Shown: positions 56,206-64,000 of the stretch, one piece after another
How positions within the stretch are numbered: position 1 is the first letter of the stretch
Layout: every line of letters begins with the position of its first letter
NCBI RefSeq assembly: GCF_003390865.1
Contig: NZ_QMEJ01000002.1
Location: 248,001-312,000, forward strand
DNA: 64,000 nucleotides
Reading direction: 5' to 3'
From: Tropicimonas sp. IMCC34011
Lineage (GTDB): Bacteria; Pseudomonadota; Alphaproteobacteria; Rhodobacterales; Rhodobacteraceae
Made by a program: the position numbers and the translations under genes
The notes under the pieces: generated by a model
What the model saw: only the letters and a program-made list of their open reading frames with translations
Databases searched by the model: none
Told to the model about the DNA's origin: nothing

Positions 56206-58557
56206 TCAGTTCCCGATCATGTCGGGCACGATGGTCACCACGCCCGGGAAGAACCACAGCAGCGCAAGCCCGAGGATCTGGATCAGCACGAAGGGAATAA
56301 CCCCGCGATAGATGTGCCCCGTCGTCACCTCGCGCGGGGCGACCCCGCGCAGGTAGAACAGCGCGAAGCCGAACGGGGGCGTCAGGAAGCTGGTCTGGAG
56401 ATTGACGGCGATCATGATCGTGACCCATTTGGGATCCATCGTGCCGCCGTAGATCACCGGGCCGACGATGGGGATCACGATGTAGATGATCTCCAGGAAG
56501 TCGAGCACGAAGCCCAGGATGAACAGCACCAGCATCACGATCAGGAACACGACCCATTCGCGATCGAAGCTCCGCAGGAAATCCTGGATGTACTCCTCCC
56601 CCCCGAAGGAGATCACCACGAGGTTGAGGAGCTGCGAGCCGATCAGGATGGTGAAGACCATGCTCGTGACCTTCGCCGTCTCCCGCACCGCCGGTGTCAG
56701 GACCCGCGTCCGGAACAGCACCCAGCACGCGTAAAGAACGCCGAAGAAGGCGAAGTACCAGCATGCATAGGCGGCAAGCCACGCCACCCGGTTCTCGAAC
56801 CCGGTACCTTCGGCCGTGACGCGCAGGTCGAAATTCGCCCCGAGGAGGATCATCACGAGGACCGCGAAAGCCGCGTAGAGGATGATGCTTCCCGAGCGTC
56901 CTTCCTCCTGAAGCTTGCGGAATGCGGCGAGCATGATCGCGCCGCCCGCCCCCAGCGCCGCGGCGGGCGTCGGATTGGTGATGCCGCCGAGGATGGAGCC
57001 GAGGACGGCGACGATCAGCACCAGTGGCGGCACGACGACGCGGATGAGCTCGTTGCGCCCCAGAAGCGCCGCGGCATGGCGACAGCCGTAGAGCGTGAGC
57101 GCCAGCGGCAGGGCGAGGATGAGGAGCGTCGTGCCGGGGCTCGTCTGCGGACCGATGAGGGCGATGTCCGCCATCAGGCCGAGGACGATCCCGAGACCGC
57201 CCACGAGAAGCGGCGCCATGCGTGCGGAGGGCTCGGTGCCCCGCGCGGTGGTCAGCACGAGCGCAAGGAGCAGGAAGCCGGTGGCGATGCCGGTGCCGAT
57301 CGGTGCGGCATTCGCGATCTTGGCGGCGCGGGCCTCTTCCAGCTCTTCGGCGTTCAGGCGGTGGGTCTCTCCCGTTGCCGTGCCGGCCAGAGCCTCGGTC
57401 TGCGCCACGGCGCGATCCCAGCGAGCCTGCCCGTGCAGCTCGATCATCGCGGCCTGGCACTGCTCGGAGACGTTCGTTCGCAGCTCCGGCGTCGCGGTGA
57501 CCTCGGAGAAGGAGCGCACCGTGAGATCCTGGCTTCCGACGACGCCCGCCTGACCGAGTGCAAGCGTTCCGCCGATCAGGATGACCGGGATCGCGAGATA
57601 CCAGACGAGCGCATGACGGCCGGACGTCTGCTCTCCCGTCTGCGCCCCGCCGCGGACCGGCGGCGCCTTGGCGGGGTTCAGCACCGCGTAGACGAAGGCG
57701 TAGGCGGCATAGAGGACCGCCAGCAGCACACCCGGCAGGATCGCCGCCTGAAAGAGCGTTCCGACCGAGACGACTGCCGCCTCGCCCAGATAGGTCAGCG
57801 CGTCGGTGCATCCGGCAGCCTGGGCGCGGGTCTCCTGCGCGGTGGCATAGAGGTCCCCGGCGAGCGTGCCCAGAAGGACGATGACGATGGAGGGAGGGAT
57901 GATCTGGCCGAGCGTGCCGGACGCGGCGATGACGCCGGTCGCGATCTGCGGCGAGTACCCGGCGCGCAGCATGGTCGGCAGCGACAGGAGCCCCATCGTG
58001 ACCACGGTCGCGCCGACGATGCCGGTGGAGGCGGCGAGAAAGGCGCCCACGATCACGACGGACACGGCGAGCCCTCCGGGCAGCGGGCCGAAGACCCGGG
58101 CCATCGTCGTCAGGAGGTCGTTCGCGATCTTGGAGCGTTCGAGCACGATCCCCATCATCACGAACATCAGCACGGCCAGGAGCGTCTCGATGCTCTGGCC
58201 CGCGAAGACGCGCTCGTTCATCCGGTTGGTGATGAAGGAGAGGTTGCGGTTCATCGCGTCCTGCCACCCGCCCTCGAAGAGCGGCTGGGTGATCTGCGGC
58301 AGGTCCGGATACCTGAAGCGCGATATGTCGATCGGCGCGACCCCTTGCGCCAACAGGGCGCGGTAGGCGTCCGATCCGCTGTCCACGGCCGAATGGGTGA
58401 GGATGCCGGCGCTGTCGAGCGCGGCGATGATGAAGAAGCTGATGACGCCCGCCCCGCCGATGGCGAAGGCGACCGGGAAGCCGGAGAGGATCCCGCCGAA
58501 CAGGCACAGCAGAACGATGATGAGGCCGATTTCGACCCCGTCCAGACCGAAGATCAT
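56206..58557 (-). CDS. TRAP transporter large permease, extended form
   Basis: DctM-type membrane subunit of 783 residues; typical DctM is about 430. The N-terminal family core runs from GFPVAFAIGGAGVISFF through FVMMGIVLERSKIANDLL and GTLGQIIPPSIVIVLLGTLAGDLYATA. A large insert with extra membrane helices (about 340-560) follows, and the core resumes at GSILGGITNPTPAAALGAGGAIML and ends with FLTPPFGFALFYLRGVAP. The long form is known with TakP-like binding proteins. It is coupled to the small subunit by a 1-bp gap and is the last gene of dctP-Q-M. Confidence 0.9.
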   Translation of the reverse strand: MIFGLDGVEIGLIIVLLCLFGGILSGFPVAFAIGGAGVISFFIIAALDSAGILTHSAVDSGSDAYRALLAQGVAPIDISRFRYPDLPQITQPLFEGGWQDAMNRNLSFITNRMNERVFAGQSIETLLAVLMFVMMGIVLERSKIANDLLTTMARVFGPLPGGLAVSVVIVGAFLAASTGIVGATVVTMGLLSLPTMLRAGYSPQIATGVIAASGTLGQIIPPSIVIVLLGTLAGDLYATAQETRAQAAGCTDALTYLGEAAVVSVGTLFQAAILPGVLLAVLYAAYAFVYAVLNPAKAPPVRGGAQTGEQTSGRHALVWYLAIPVILIGGTLALGQAGVVGSQDLTVRSFSEVTATPELRTNVSEQCQAAMIELHGQARWDRAVAQTEALAGTATGETHRLNAEELEEARAAKIANAAPIGTGIATGFLLLALVLTTARGTEPSARMAPLLVGGLGIVLGLMADIALIGPQTSPGTTLLILALPLALTLYGCRHAAALLGRNELIRVVVPPLVLIVAVLGSILGGITNPTPAAALGAGGAIMLAAFRKLQEEGRSGSIILYAAFAVLVMILLGANFDLRVTAEGTGFENRVAWLAAYACWYFAFFGVLYACWVLFRTRVLTPAVRETAKVTSMVFTILIGSQLLNLVVISFGGEEYIQDFLRSFDREWVVFLIVMLVLFILGFVLDFLEIIYIVIPIVGPVIYGGTMDPKWVTIMIAVNLQTSFLTPPFGFALFYLRGVAPREVTTGHIYRGVIPFVLIQILGLALLWFFPGVVTIVPDMIGN

Positions 58558-58558
58558 G

Positions 58559-59452
58559 TCAGTGCGTTCCCTCGTAGAGCTCTTCGCCGGCGCCGAGGCT
58601 GTCCCGGTCGAGATACCTGCCCTCGCTCTGGGGTCCCTCGCGGAACTCGCACCAGGCGCGGGCGAAAACGGCGATGGCCTGCAGGAAGACCAGTAGCGTG
58701 AAGGCCACCATCAGGATCTTGAACAGGAAATAGGCATCGAAGCCGTTGGGCGAGAAGCCGATCCGCTCGACGTTCCAGCGCACGATCTGCGCCTTGCGGA
58801 GCATCAGGTCGAGCGCGTCCGTGGCGGAGACCTTCGGCGTGATCAGGTGGCGCCAGAGGAAGAACCAGGAGTAGAGCCAGATCAGCACCGCCGCCGGCAT
58901 CATGAAGAAGAGCGCGCCTGCCATGTCGATGACGCGCTTGGTGCGGAAGCTCGCCGGGCCGTAGAGCAGGTCCACCCTCACATGCGTTCCCTGAACGAAC
59001 GTGTAGGAGACGCAGAGCGCCACGACCATCGCGTTATAGAGCTTCAGCTCCTCGGAAAACCAGCCGACGGACTGCGTGAACCCCATCCCGAAGGGGGACA
59101 CCGTGATTTCGCCGAGACGGAAGACGGATTGCAGGAAGACCACGGCGATTTGCTGCAGGACCATCAGAAGACCCACCCAAGCGACGGCCCGTCCGATGGC
59201 GTTGGCCATGCCTTCGAGGACCCGCACGGTGCCCCACATGAAGGGCCGCCAGACCATGCCCGCGAGGAGCACGAAAAGCAGAAGGACCAGAACGGCGAAG
59301 AGCAGCTCCACGGAGGCGCCGTAATAGATGAAGCGGATGAGCGCCTCGGGGTCGGACCAGTCGAGCCACGCGCCCGGATGGGTCACGGCATAGGCGATGT
59401 TCCGTATGCCGAGGGCGAGGTTGCCGAGGGTCCAGAGGATGGCGTCGATCAT
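58559..59452 (-). CDS. TRAP transporter small permease
   Basis: DctQ-type subunit of 297 residues, longer than the usual 170-200. Four or five membrane helices lie at about 48-68, 85-110, 140-160, 178-205 and 245-270. The core motif GTHVRVDLLYGPASFRTKRVIDMAGALFFMMP is intact. The N-terminal 45 residues and C-terminal tail add length. It pairs with the long permease immediately downstream and follows the binding protein with about 100 bp between. Confidence 0.87.
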   Translation of the reverse strand: MIDAILWTLGNLALGIRNIAYAVTHPGAWLDWSDPEALIRFIYYGASVELLFAVLVLLLFVLLAGMVWRPFMWGTVRVLEGMANAIGRAVAWVGLLMVLQQIAVVFLQSVFRLGEITVSPFGMGFTQSVGWFSEELKLYNAMVVALCVSYTFVQGTHVRVDLLYGPASFRTKRVIDMAGALFFMMPAAVLIWLYSWFFLWRHLITPKVSATDALDLMLRKAQIVRWNVERIGFSPNGFDAYFLFKILMVAFTLLVFLQAIAVFARAWCEFREGPQSEGRYLDRDSLGAGEELYEGTH

Positions 59453-59500
59453 CGGACCGGCCTTCTTTCGGGGGAGGAGACGTGCTGAAAAGACGGGTGT

Positions 59501-59527
59501 GCGCGGGGAGACCGGATCCCCCCGCGC
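59501..59527 (-). terminator. Stem-loop between the TRAP binding-protein and permease genes
   Basis: On the minus strand GCGCGGGG pairs with CCCCGCGC around an 11-base loop, with TCTTTT seven bases later. This placement is common where a partial terminator favours the binding protein over the permease genes. Confidence 0.5.
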
Positions 59528-59554
59528 AGCTTCGAGGCTCGAGCGAGGCGCGCG

Positions 59555-60643
59555 TCAGAGCGCGGCGAGCACCCGGTTGCGCTGCGTCGAATAGCGGTTG
59601 TCCGACACTTCGAGCCACTGGGCGGAGGACCGCATGGAATCCATCGCCGACTTGTAGATCTTGTCGTAGATCGGATCGCCCGCATACTGACCGAGGACCT
59701 CCTGGCTCGCCGAGCCGAAGGCGTCCCAGATGTCGTCCGAGAACTCCTGGATCTGCACGCCGGACTGAACGAGGCGCTCGAGCGCGGGACCGTTATTGGC
59801 GAGGAACAGGCCGTAATTGTGCTGGTGCGTCTCGGCGGCGGCGATCTCGATCGCCTTCTGGTGGGACGCCGGCAGCGAGTTGAAGACCTCGAGATTGGCG
59901 TTGACGACGAGCGCCGCGCCCGGCTCGTGGAAACCGGCGGGGTAGTAGTTCTTCGCGATCTCCTGCAGGCCGAGCTTCTCGTCGGACCACGGGCCGATCC
60001 ATTCCGTCGCATCAAGCGCGCCGGTGGAGAGGGCCTGGTAGATCTCGCCGCCCGGAAGCACCTGGACCGAGGCGCCGAGCTTCGCCATGACCTCGCCGCC
60101 GAGACCCGGCATGCGGAACTTCAGGCCCTGGAAGTCGGCTGCCGAGTTCACCGGGCTGCGGAACCAGCCGCCGCCCTGCGCGCCGGTATTGCCAGCAAGG
60201 AAGCCGCGAAGGCCGAAGATCTCGCCCAGCTCGTGGTGCAGCGCCATGCCGTCTTGGCCATAGTACCAAGTCATCAGTTCCGGCGTGGTCATGCCGAAGG
60301 GCACCGTGGTGAAATAGGCAAGCGCCGGATGCTGTCCGATGAAATAATATTCGCAGCCGTGGTAGAGGTCCGCCTGGCCGGAGGTCACCGCGTCGAACAC
60401 CTCGAGCGCGCCGACGAGTTCGCCGGCCGCCTTGGCGTCGATGGTCAGCTGGCCGTCGGTCAGCTCCGAAACGGTGTTCGAGAAGCGCTCGACCGAATCC
60501 CAGACGCCGGCGAGACCGCGCGGCCAGGTCGCGACCATGGTGAGCGTGCGGGTGCCTTGCGCGATGGCGGGCGCTGCAAGGGACGCGGCTGCTGCCGCGC
60601 CGCCGCCGAGCGCGGACGTGCGCAGGAATGAACGACGATCCAT
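59555..60643 (-). CDS. TRAP transporter substrate-binding protein (TakP-like)
   Basis: Periplasmic DctP-family receptor of 362 residues with a Tat signal (MDRRSFLRTSALGGG, cleavage near AIAQ). The mature protein resembles TakP, the Rhodobacter 2-oxoacid receptor: AGNTGAQGGGWFRSPVNSAADFQGLKFRMPG, then TGALDATEWIGPWSDEKLGLQEIAKNYYPAGF, matching the TakP DATEWVGPYDDEKLG segment. A 2-oxo acid or related carboxylate is the likely ligand. It is first in the operon and divergent from a histidine kinase gene. Confidence 0.9.
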   Translation of the reverse strand: MDRRSFLRTSALGGGAAAAASLAAPAIAQGTRTLTMVATWPRGLAGVWDSVERFSNTVSELTDGQLTIDAKAAGELVGALEVFDAVTSGQADLYHGCEYYFIGQHPALAYFTTVPFGMTTPELMTWYYGQDGMALHHELGEIFGLRGFLAGNTGAQGGGWFRSPVNSAADFQGLKFRMPGLGGEVMAKLGASVQVLPGGEIYQALSTGALDATEWIGPWSDEKLGLQEIAKNYYPAGFHEPGAALVVNANLEVFNSLPASHQKAIEIAAAETHQHNYGLFLANNGPALERLVQSGVQIQEFSDDIWDAFGSASQEVLGQYAGDPIYDKIYKSAMDSMRSSAQWLEVSDNRYSTQRNRVLAAL

Positions 60644-60740
60644 ATGTATCCTCCCAGGGATTGCCGCGCTCCCCCGCGCGGCCTGTTCCGAGTGCCGCCC
60701 ACACTACCCAGAGCGGGAACCGCCGCGGAATACCAAGAAC

Positions 60741-60748
60741 TACGTAGG
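60741..60748. promoter_or_regulatory. CTACGTAG palindrome in the TRAP/histidine-kinase gap
   Basis: Perfect 8-bp palindrome in the 244-bp gap between the divergent dctP-like and histidine kinase genes. The half-site TAC-N2-TA type is in the range of NarL/LuxR-family regulators; the neighbouring response regulator belongs to that family. The site is short, so chance occurrence is possible. Confidence 0.3.
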
Positions 60749-60887
60749 CGCGACATTTTCTTGCGCGAGTTGGACGGAGGCGCCGAGGGAGGGCGTGGGG
60801 ATCGCGCGACTGGCCTCCCCCTCGCGCTTGATCGAACGCCCCTGCCCCGGTATCTTCGGGAACCTGCCCCGATAGCAGTCAGACCCC

Positions 60888-62336
60888 ATGCGCCTAGACC
60901 TGCCTTCTTCCTTCGGTCCGGCCGTGACCCGCCGCGTCATGCTGGTGGCGGCAATCCCGCTCCTGATCGCGGCGGCGGTCATCGCGGGGATCGTATCGCT
61001 TCAGGCCGGGCGGCTGGCGGAGCGGGAGATCGCCGGGCTCGAACGTCAGCTCATCGAGGCCAAGAAGCGGGAACTGAAGAACTACCTGTCCATCGCCCGC
61101 ACGGCCATCGCCAGCGAGTACGGCCGCGCCCTGCCCGACGACGAGGAGGCCAAGCTGCGGGTGACGCAGATCCTGGCGGCGATGATCTACGGGCAGGACG
61201 GGTTCTTCTTCGTCTACGATTACGACGGCACCAATCTCGTCAGCCCGCGACAGACCGAGCTCATCGGACAGACCCTCACCGGCACCACCGATGCAGAGGG
61301 CACCCCCGTCGTGGACCGGCTGATCGAGATCGCGCGGCAGGGCGGCGGGTACCACGATTATATCTGGGAGAGACCCTCGACCGGCGAGGACGCGCGGATG
61401 GTCTCGTACGTCGTCGGCTTGCAGGACTGGCAATGGGCGCTCGGCACCGGCATCTTCATCGACGATGTCCTGCATGGCGTCGATGCCGCCCGCGCCGATG
61501 TGCAATCGCGGGTGGAGGAGACGTTCCTCTGGACCGCCGCGCTGACCCTCACCGCCCTCGCCGCGGTCTTCCTGTCCGGTCTCATCACCAACATCCGCGA
61601 GCGCAGGGCCTCCTCGATCCGGCTCAAGACGCTGACGCAGCGCATCTTCGACACCCAGGAAGAGGAACGCGGGAGGGTGGCTCGGGAATTGCACGATTCC
61701 ATCTCCCAGATCCTCGTCGGCACGCGCTACGCGCTGGAGCTGGCCAAACGCAGGGTGCGCTCGGGCGATGCGCGCGCGACGGAGAGCCTGGACACCGCCG
61801 CGGCGGCGCTCGCAGGGGCGATCCAGGAGGTGCGCCGGATCAGCCGGGACCTGCGCCCCGGCGTCCTCGACGATCTCGGCCTTGGCCCGGCCATCCAGGC
61901 GCTCTGCGAGGAATTCGGCGCGAGGACCGGCATCGACACGCGCTTCGATACTGTCGTTTTCCGCAACCGTCTCGATCAGGAGGCGAAGATCGCGCTTTAC
62001 CGCGTCGCGCAGGAGGCGCTCACCAACGTGGAGCGCCATGCCCGCGCCACGGCCCTGGACGTCCGCCTGTTCGGCCATTCGGCGGGCGCCACCCTTGGCA
62101 TTTCCGATAATGGTCAGGGGATGGCGCCCACAGGGGAAGCGGGATCCGCCGGCCTCGGCCTCCGGAACATGCAGGAGCGGCTGGAGCGGCTCGACGGGCG
62201 GCTCGAGATCGAGAGTTCCCGCAAGGGCACCACCATCCAGGCGCACGTTCCGCTCACCCACCTTCTCCCCCCGGAGGACAGCGCCGATCCGCGCGCTCCG
62301 GCCCATTCCCCAAGACAGGAGGCGACCCCGGCATGA
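60888..62336 (+). CDS. sCache-type sensor histidine kinase (NarL/HPK7 class)
   Basis: Membrane kinase of 482 residues. Helix 1 lies at about 16-40. A single-Cache periplasmic domain (about 45-205) contains GQDGFFFVYDYDGTNLVSPRQTELIGQTL and ends DWQWALGTGIFIDD; such domains commonly bind small carboxylates. Helix 2 is about 212-234. The HisKA_3 helix has His269 in RELHDSISQILVG. The HATPase core holds EALTNVERHA and DNGQGM, then GLGLRNMQERL. Its stop overlaps the response regulator start. Next to the TakP-like transporter it probably controls that operon in response to its substrate. Confidence 0.92.
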   Translation: MRLDLPSSFGPAVTRRVMLVAAIPLLIAAAVIAGIVSLQAGRLAEREIAGLERQLIEAKKRELKNYLSIARTAIASEYGRALPDDEEAKLRVTQILAAMIYGQDGFFFVYDYDGTNLVSPRQTELIGQTLTGTTDAEGTPVVDRLIEIARQGGGYHDYIWERPSTGEDARMVSYVVGLQDWQWALGTGIFIDDVLHGVDAARADVQSRVEETFLWTAALTLTALAAVFLSGLITNIRERRASSIRLKTLTQRIFDTQEEERGRVARELHDSISQILVGTRYALELAKRRVRSGDARATESLDTAAAALAGAIQEVRRISRDLRPGVLDDLGLGPAIQALCEEFGARTGIDTRFDTVVFRNRLDQEAKIALYRVAQEALTNVERHARATALDVRLFGHSAGATLGISDNGQGMAPTGEAGSAGLGLRNMQERLERLDGRLEIESSRKGTTIQAHVPLTHLLPPEDSADPRAPAHSPRQEATPA

Positions 62337-62968
62337 CGATCCGAGTGATGATCGTGGACGACCACCCTCTCGTCGCCGAAGGCATGCGCGCGCTGCTGGA
62401 AAGCGAGGGGGACATCGAGGTCGTAGCCTGCCTCTCCGGCGGCAGGGACGCGGTGGAGCAGGTCTCGCAGCTTGCGCCGGATATCGTCCTGATGGACCTC
62501 AACATGCCCGGCATCGGCGGGCTGGCAGCGACGGAGCTGATCCTCGAGCGTGCGCCCGCGACACGGATCCTGATCCTGTCGATGCACGATTCGCCCGAAT
62601 ACATTGCGACGGCCCTCAGCCACGGCGCCAAGGGGTACGTGCTGAAGGACGTGCCGACCGAGGAGGTGCGGGAGGCGATCGACGCGGTCATCGCCGGCGG
62701 AACCTACCTCTGCACCGGAGCATCCGCCGCGCACGGCGCCAGGACCGCGCGGCCTGACGCGCTGACCGGGCGGGAACAGACGATCCTGCTGCAACTCGCT
62801 CGCGGCAAGTCCAACCGAGACGTGGCTGAAGAACTCGACATCTCGGTCCGCACGGTCGAGACCCACCGCCGCAACATCCGCGAGAAACTCGGTATCAGCT
62901 CCACCGCCGGCCTCACCCGCTACGCCATGGAACATGGCGTCCTGCAGGGGACCGGTTCGGGCTTCTGA
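62333..62968 (+). CDS. NarL/LuxR-family response regulator
   Basis: A 211-residue regulator. The receiver domain (1-120) has acidic DD at 9-10, the phospho-acceptor Asp55 in VLMDLNMPGIGG, and Lys in GYVLKD. The C-terminal LuxR-type helix-turn-helix (about 143-200) includes LTGREQTILLQLARGKSNRDVAEELDI, then SVRTVETHRRNIREKLG. It is coupled to the kinase by an ATGA overlap. Likely targets are the divergent TRAP operon and its own promoter. Confidence 0.93.
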   Translation: MTIRVMIVDDHPLVAEGMRALLESEGDIEVVACLSGGRDAVEQVSQLAPDIVLMDLNMPGIGGLAATELILERAPATRILILSMHDSPEYIATALSHGAKGYVLKDVPTEEVREAIDAVIAGGTYLCTGASAAHGARTARPDALTGREQTILLQLARGKSNRDVAEELDISVRTVETHRRNIREKLGISSTAGLTRYAMEHGVLQGTGSGF

Positions 62969-62995
62969 CGGCCCCGGCCGGACGGGCGCGGGCGA

Positions 62996-63892
62996 TCAGA
63001 GGGTCCGCTTGCGCTTGCCCTTCACCCTGCCCTTCGCCTGCCGCTCCATTTCCGCGTCGATCTCCGCGCCGATCAGGACGATGTAGGCTGAAAGCCAGAG
63101 CCACATCAGAAGGATGATGACGCCGCCGAGCGCTCCGAAGGTCTCGTTGTAGCTGCCGAAATTGGCGACGTAGAAGCTGAAGCCCAGCGAACCGATCACC
63201 CACAGGGCCGTCGCGATGGCCGCGCCCGGCGTGATCCAGCGCCAGCCGCGAGGCGACCGCGACGGGCCGAAGCGATAGAGAAAGGCGAGGCCGACGCAGA
63301 CGACAACGAGGAGGATCGGCCACCGCCCGTAGTTCAGCCAGGTTTCCAGCGTCTCCCCGATCGGCAGGAAGGCTATGGCGGCGGGAACGATGGCGAGCAG
63401 GATGGCGATCAGCACCAGTCCGACGATCAGCGCGAAGGTCAGCCCGAACTTCATCGCCGTCAGCATGAAGAAGCCGCGGTCCTCCTCCTGGTCGAAGGCG
63501 ACGTTGAGCCCTTCCATCAGGGAATTGACGCCCTTGGAGGCGGAATAGATCGCGACGAGGATGCCGAAGATGGCGGCAATACCGAGCCCGCCGCTCTCGG
63601 AGCCGGTCACGGCCTGAACCTGATCGATGAGAAGGGAGGCGGCATCGGCCGGCATCATCGCGGTGAAGGTCTCGATCTGCCCGGCCACCACGTCCGGCTC
63701 GGCGATCAGGCCGGCGATGGCCATGGTCGCCGTTACGGCCGGGAAGAGCGCCAGCAGGCCGTAGAACGCGACCCCGGCGGCAATCAGCCCGACATGGTCG
63801 TTGGTCTGTTCCGCCCAGACCCGCTTGGCGATGGCGATCCAGCCGGTCTTGCTGATGTCGGCGGGGCTGTCCGCCTGTCTTGAGGTGCTCAT
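62996..63892 (-). CDS. YihY/UPF0761 family membrane protein
   Basis: A 298-residue protein with six predicted membrane helices. Family motifs are AGVAFYGLLALFPAVTATMAIAGL near the first helix, FGILVAIYSASKGVNSLMEGLNVAFDQEEDRGFF, and GAALATALWVIGSLGFSFYVANFGSYNETFGALGG-like segments in the C-terminal half. A basic tail (KGRVKGKRKRTL) ends the protein. Formerly mis-annotated as ribonuclease BN; the function is unknown. The start is ATG 63892 (MSTSRQADS); the frame is open further but overlaps the divergent promoter. Confidence 0.9.
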   Translation of the reverse strand: MSTSRQADSPADISKTGWIAIAKRVWAEQTNDHVGLIAAGVAFYGLLALFPAVTATMAIAGLIAEPDVVAGQIETFTAMMPADAASLLIDQVQAVTGSESGGLGIAAIFGILVAIYSASKGVNSLMEGLNVAFDQEEDRGFFMLTAMKFGLTFALIVGLVLIAILLAIVPAAIAFLPIGETLETWLNYGRWPILLVVVCVGLAFLYRFGPSRSPRGWRWITPGAAIATALWVIGSLGFSFYVANFGSYNETFGALGGVIILLMWLWLSAYIVLIGAEIDAEMERQAKGRVKGKRKRTL

Positions 63893-63942
63893 CGGGGCTT
63901 GGATCCAGTTGGGGCGGTCACGGTGTCGAGAGAATTGCGTCC

Positions 63943-64000
63943 ATGTCAGCACAAGCGCCGCCCGACCATGCCGGTTCCTCTTTTATCTTCAAGGGGTTTG
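63943..64000 (+). CDS. Possible start of another gene, cut by window edge
   Basis: An open frame from ATG 63943 reads MSAQAPPDHAGSSFIFKGF and runs off the right edge. It is divergent from the YihY gene, 50 bp away. The SD is weak (GAGAG at 12 bases or more). The residues are not enough to name a product. Confidence 0.35.
   Translation, partial: MSAQAPPDHAGSSFIFKGF

Overview
The window is a gene-dense, G+C-rich alphaproteobacterial chromosome segment, most likely from the Rhodobacterales (Roseobacter/Paracoccaceae). Evidence is the start of an RcGTA-type gene transfer agent (GTA) cluster beside mltG and fabF, the argS-SPOR-nagZ-scpA-scpB run, an Usg-family protein, TRAP and polyamine-type ABC transporters, a 219-residue ribosomal protein L9 and a perfect CtrA-type box. 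I see no insertion sequence, integrase or CRISPR array. The large majority of the window is protein-coding, with only two gene-free stretches longer than 300 bases.

Layout. 1-0.84 kb: GTA small and large terminase genes on the minus strand, with their own promoter and a hairpin in the leader. 1.0-4.5 kb: mltG, fabF, dps and acpP (minus). 4.7-7.3 kb: a GT4 glycosyltransferase, tRNA-Pro(GGG) and a double-length dCTP deaminase (plus). 7.3-14.2 kb: argS, SPOR protein, nagZ, scpA, scpB, a 73-residue basic protein and an MFS transporter (minus). 14.4-20.5 kb: a YdeP/FdhF-like molybdopterin oxidoreductase directly ahead of a bo3-type quinol oxidase, cyoABCD (plus). 20.5-24.8 kb: 2-hydroxyacid dehydrogenase, retroviral-type aspartic protease, MarC and an ABC-F protein (minus). 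25.0-30.7 kb: ndk, a TPR-methyltransferase, a small orphan ORF, tRNA-Leu(UAG) and a 960-residue phytochrome-like GGDEF-EAL protein. 31-46.8 kb: tig, a Fur-family regulator, an EamA transporter, eno, a PRC-barrel protein, a cupin, anmK, tyrS, usg, gyrA, a P-loop protein, metA, a lipoprotein hydrolase, ppk2 and a TetR regulator. 46.8-51.4 kb: a polyamine-type ABC transporter without a binding protein, then fabG and fabD (minus). 51.7-56.0 kb: rpsF-rpsR-rplI, a PQQ-type sugar dehydrogenase, cytochrome c-prime and a dihaem cytochrome c (plus). 56.2-64 kb: a TakP-like TRAP transporter, a divergent sCache histidine kinase and NarL-type regulator, a YihY protein and possibly the first codons of another gene.

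Working together: FabD, FabG, AcpP and FabF are one fatty-acid synthesis set, but here they lie 45 kb apart in two blocks that would form the familiar rpsF / fabD-fabG-acpP-fabF-mltG-GTA neighbourhood if rejoined. The TRAP transporter and its adjoining two-component system look like a substrate-responsive uptake module. The PQQ dehydrogenase and cytochromes may be a periplasmic oxidation chain. The quinol oxidase operon may be co-transcribed with the molybdoenzyme.

Most worth a second look: (1) the GTA leader, with an 18-bp perfect palindrome, a good sigma-70 promoter and an intrinsic terminator before terS, suggesting attenuation; (2) a phytochrome-type PAS-GAF-PHY module without the chromophore cysteine, fused to intact GGDEF and EAL domains, with a perfect CtrA box 76 bp upstream; (3) the molybdoenzyme-cyo arrangement; (4) the split fab cluster with dps between acpP and fabF.
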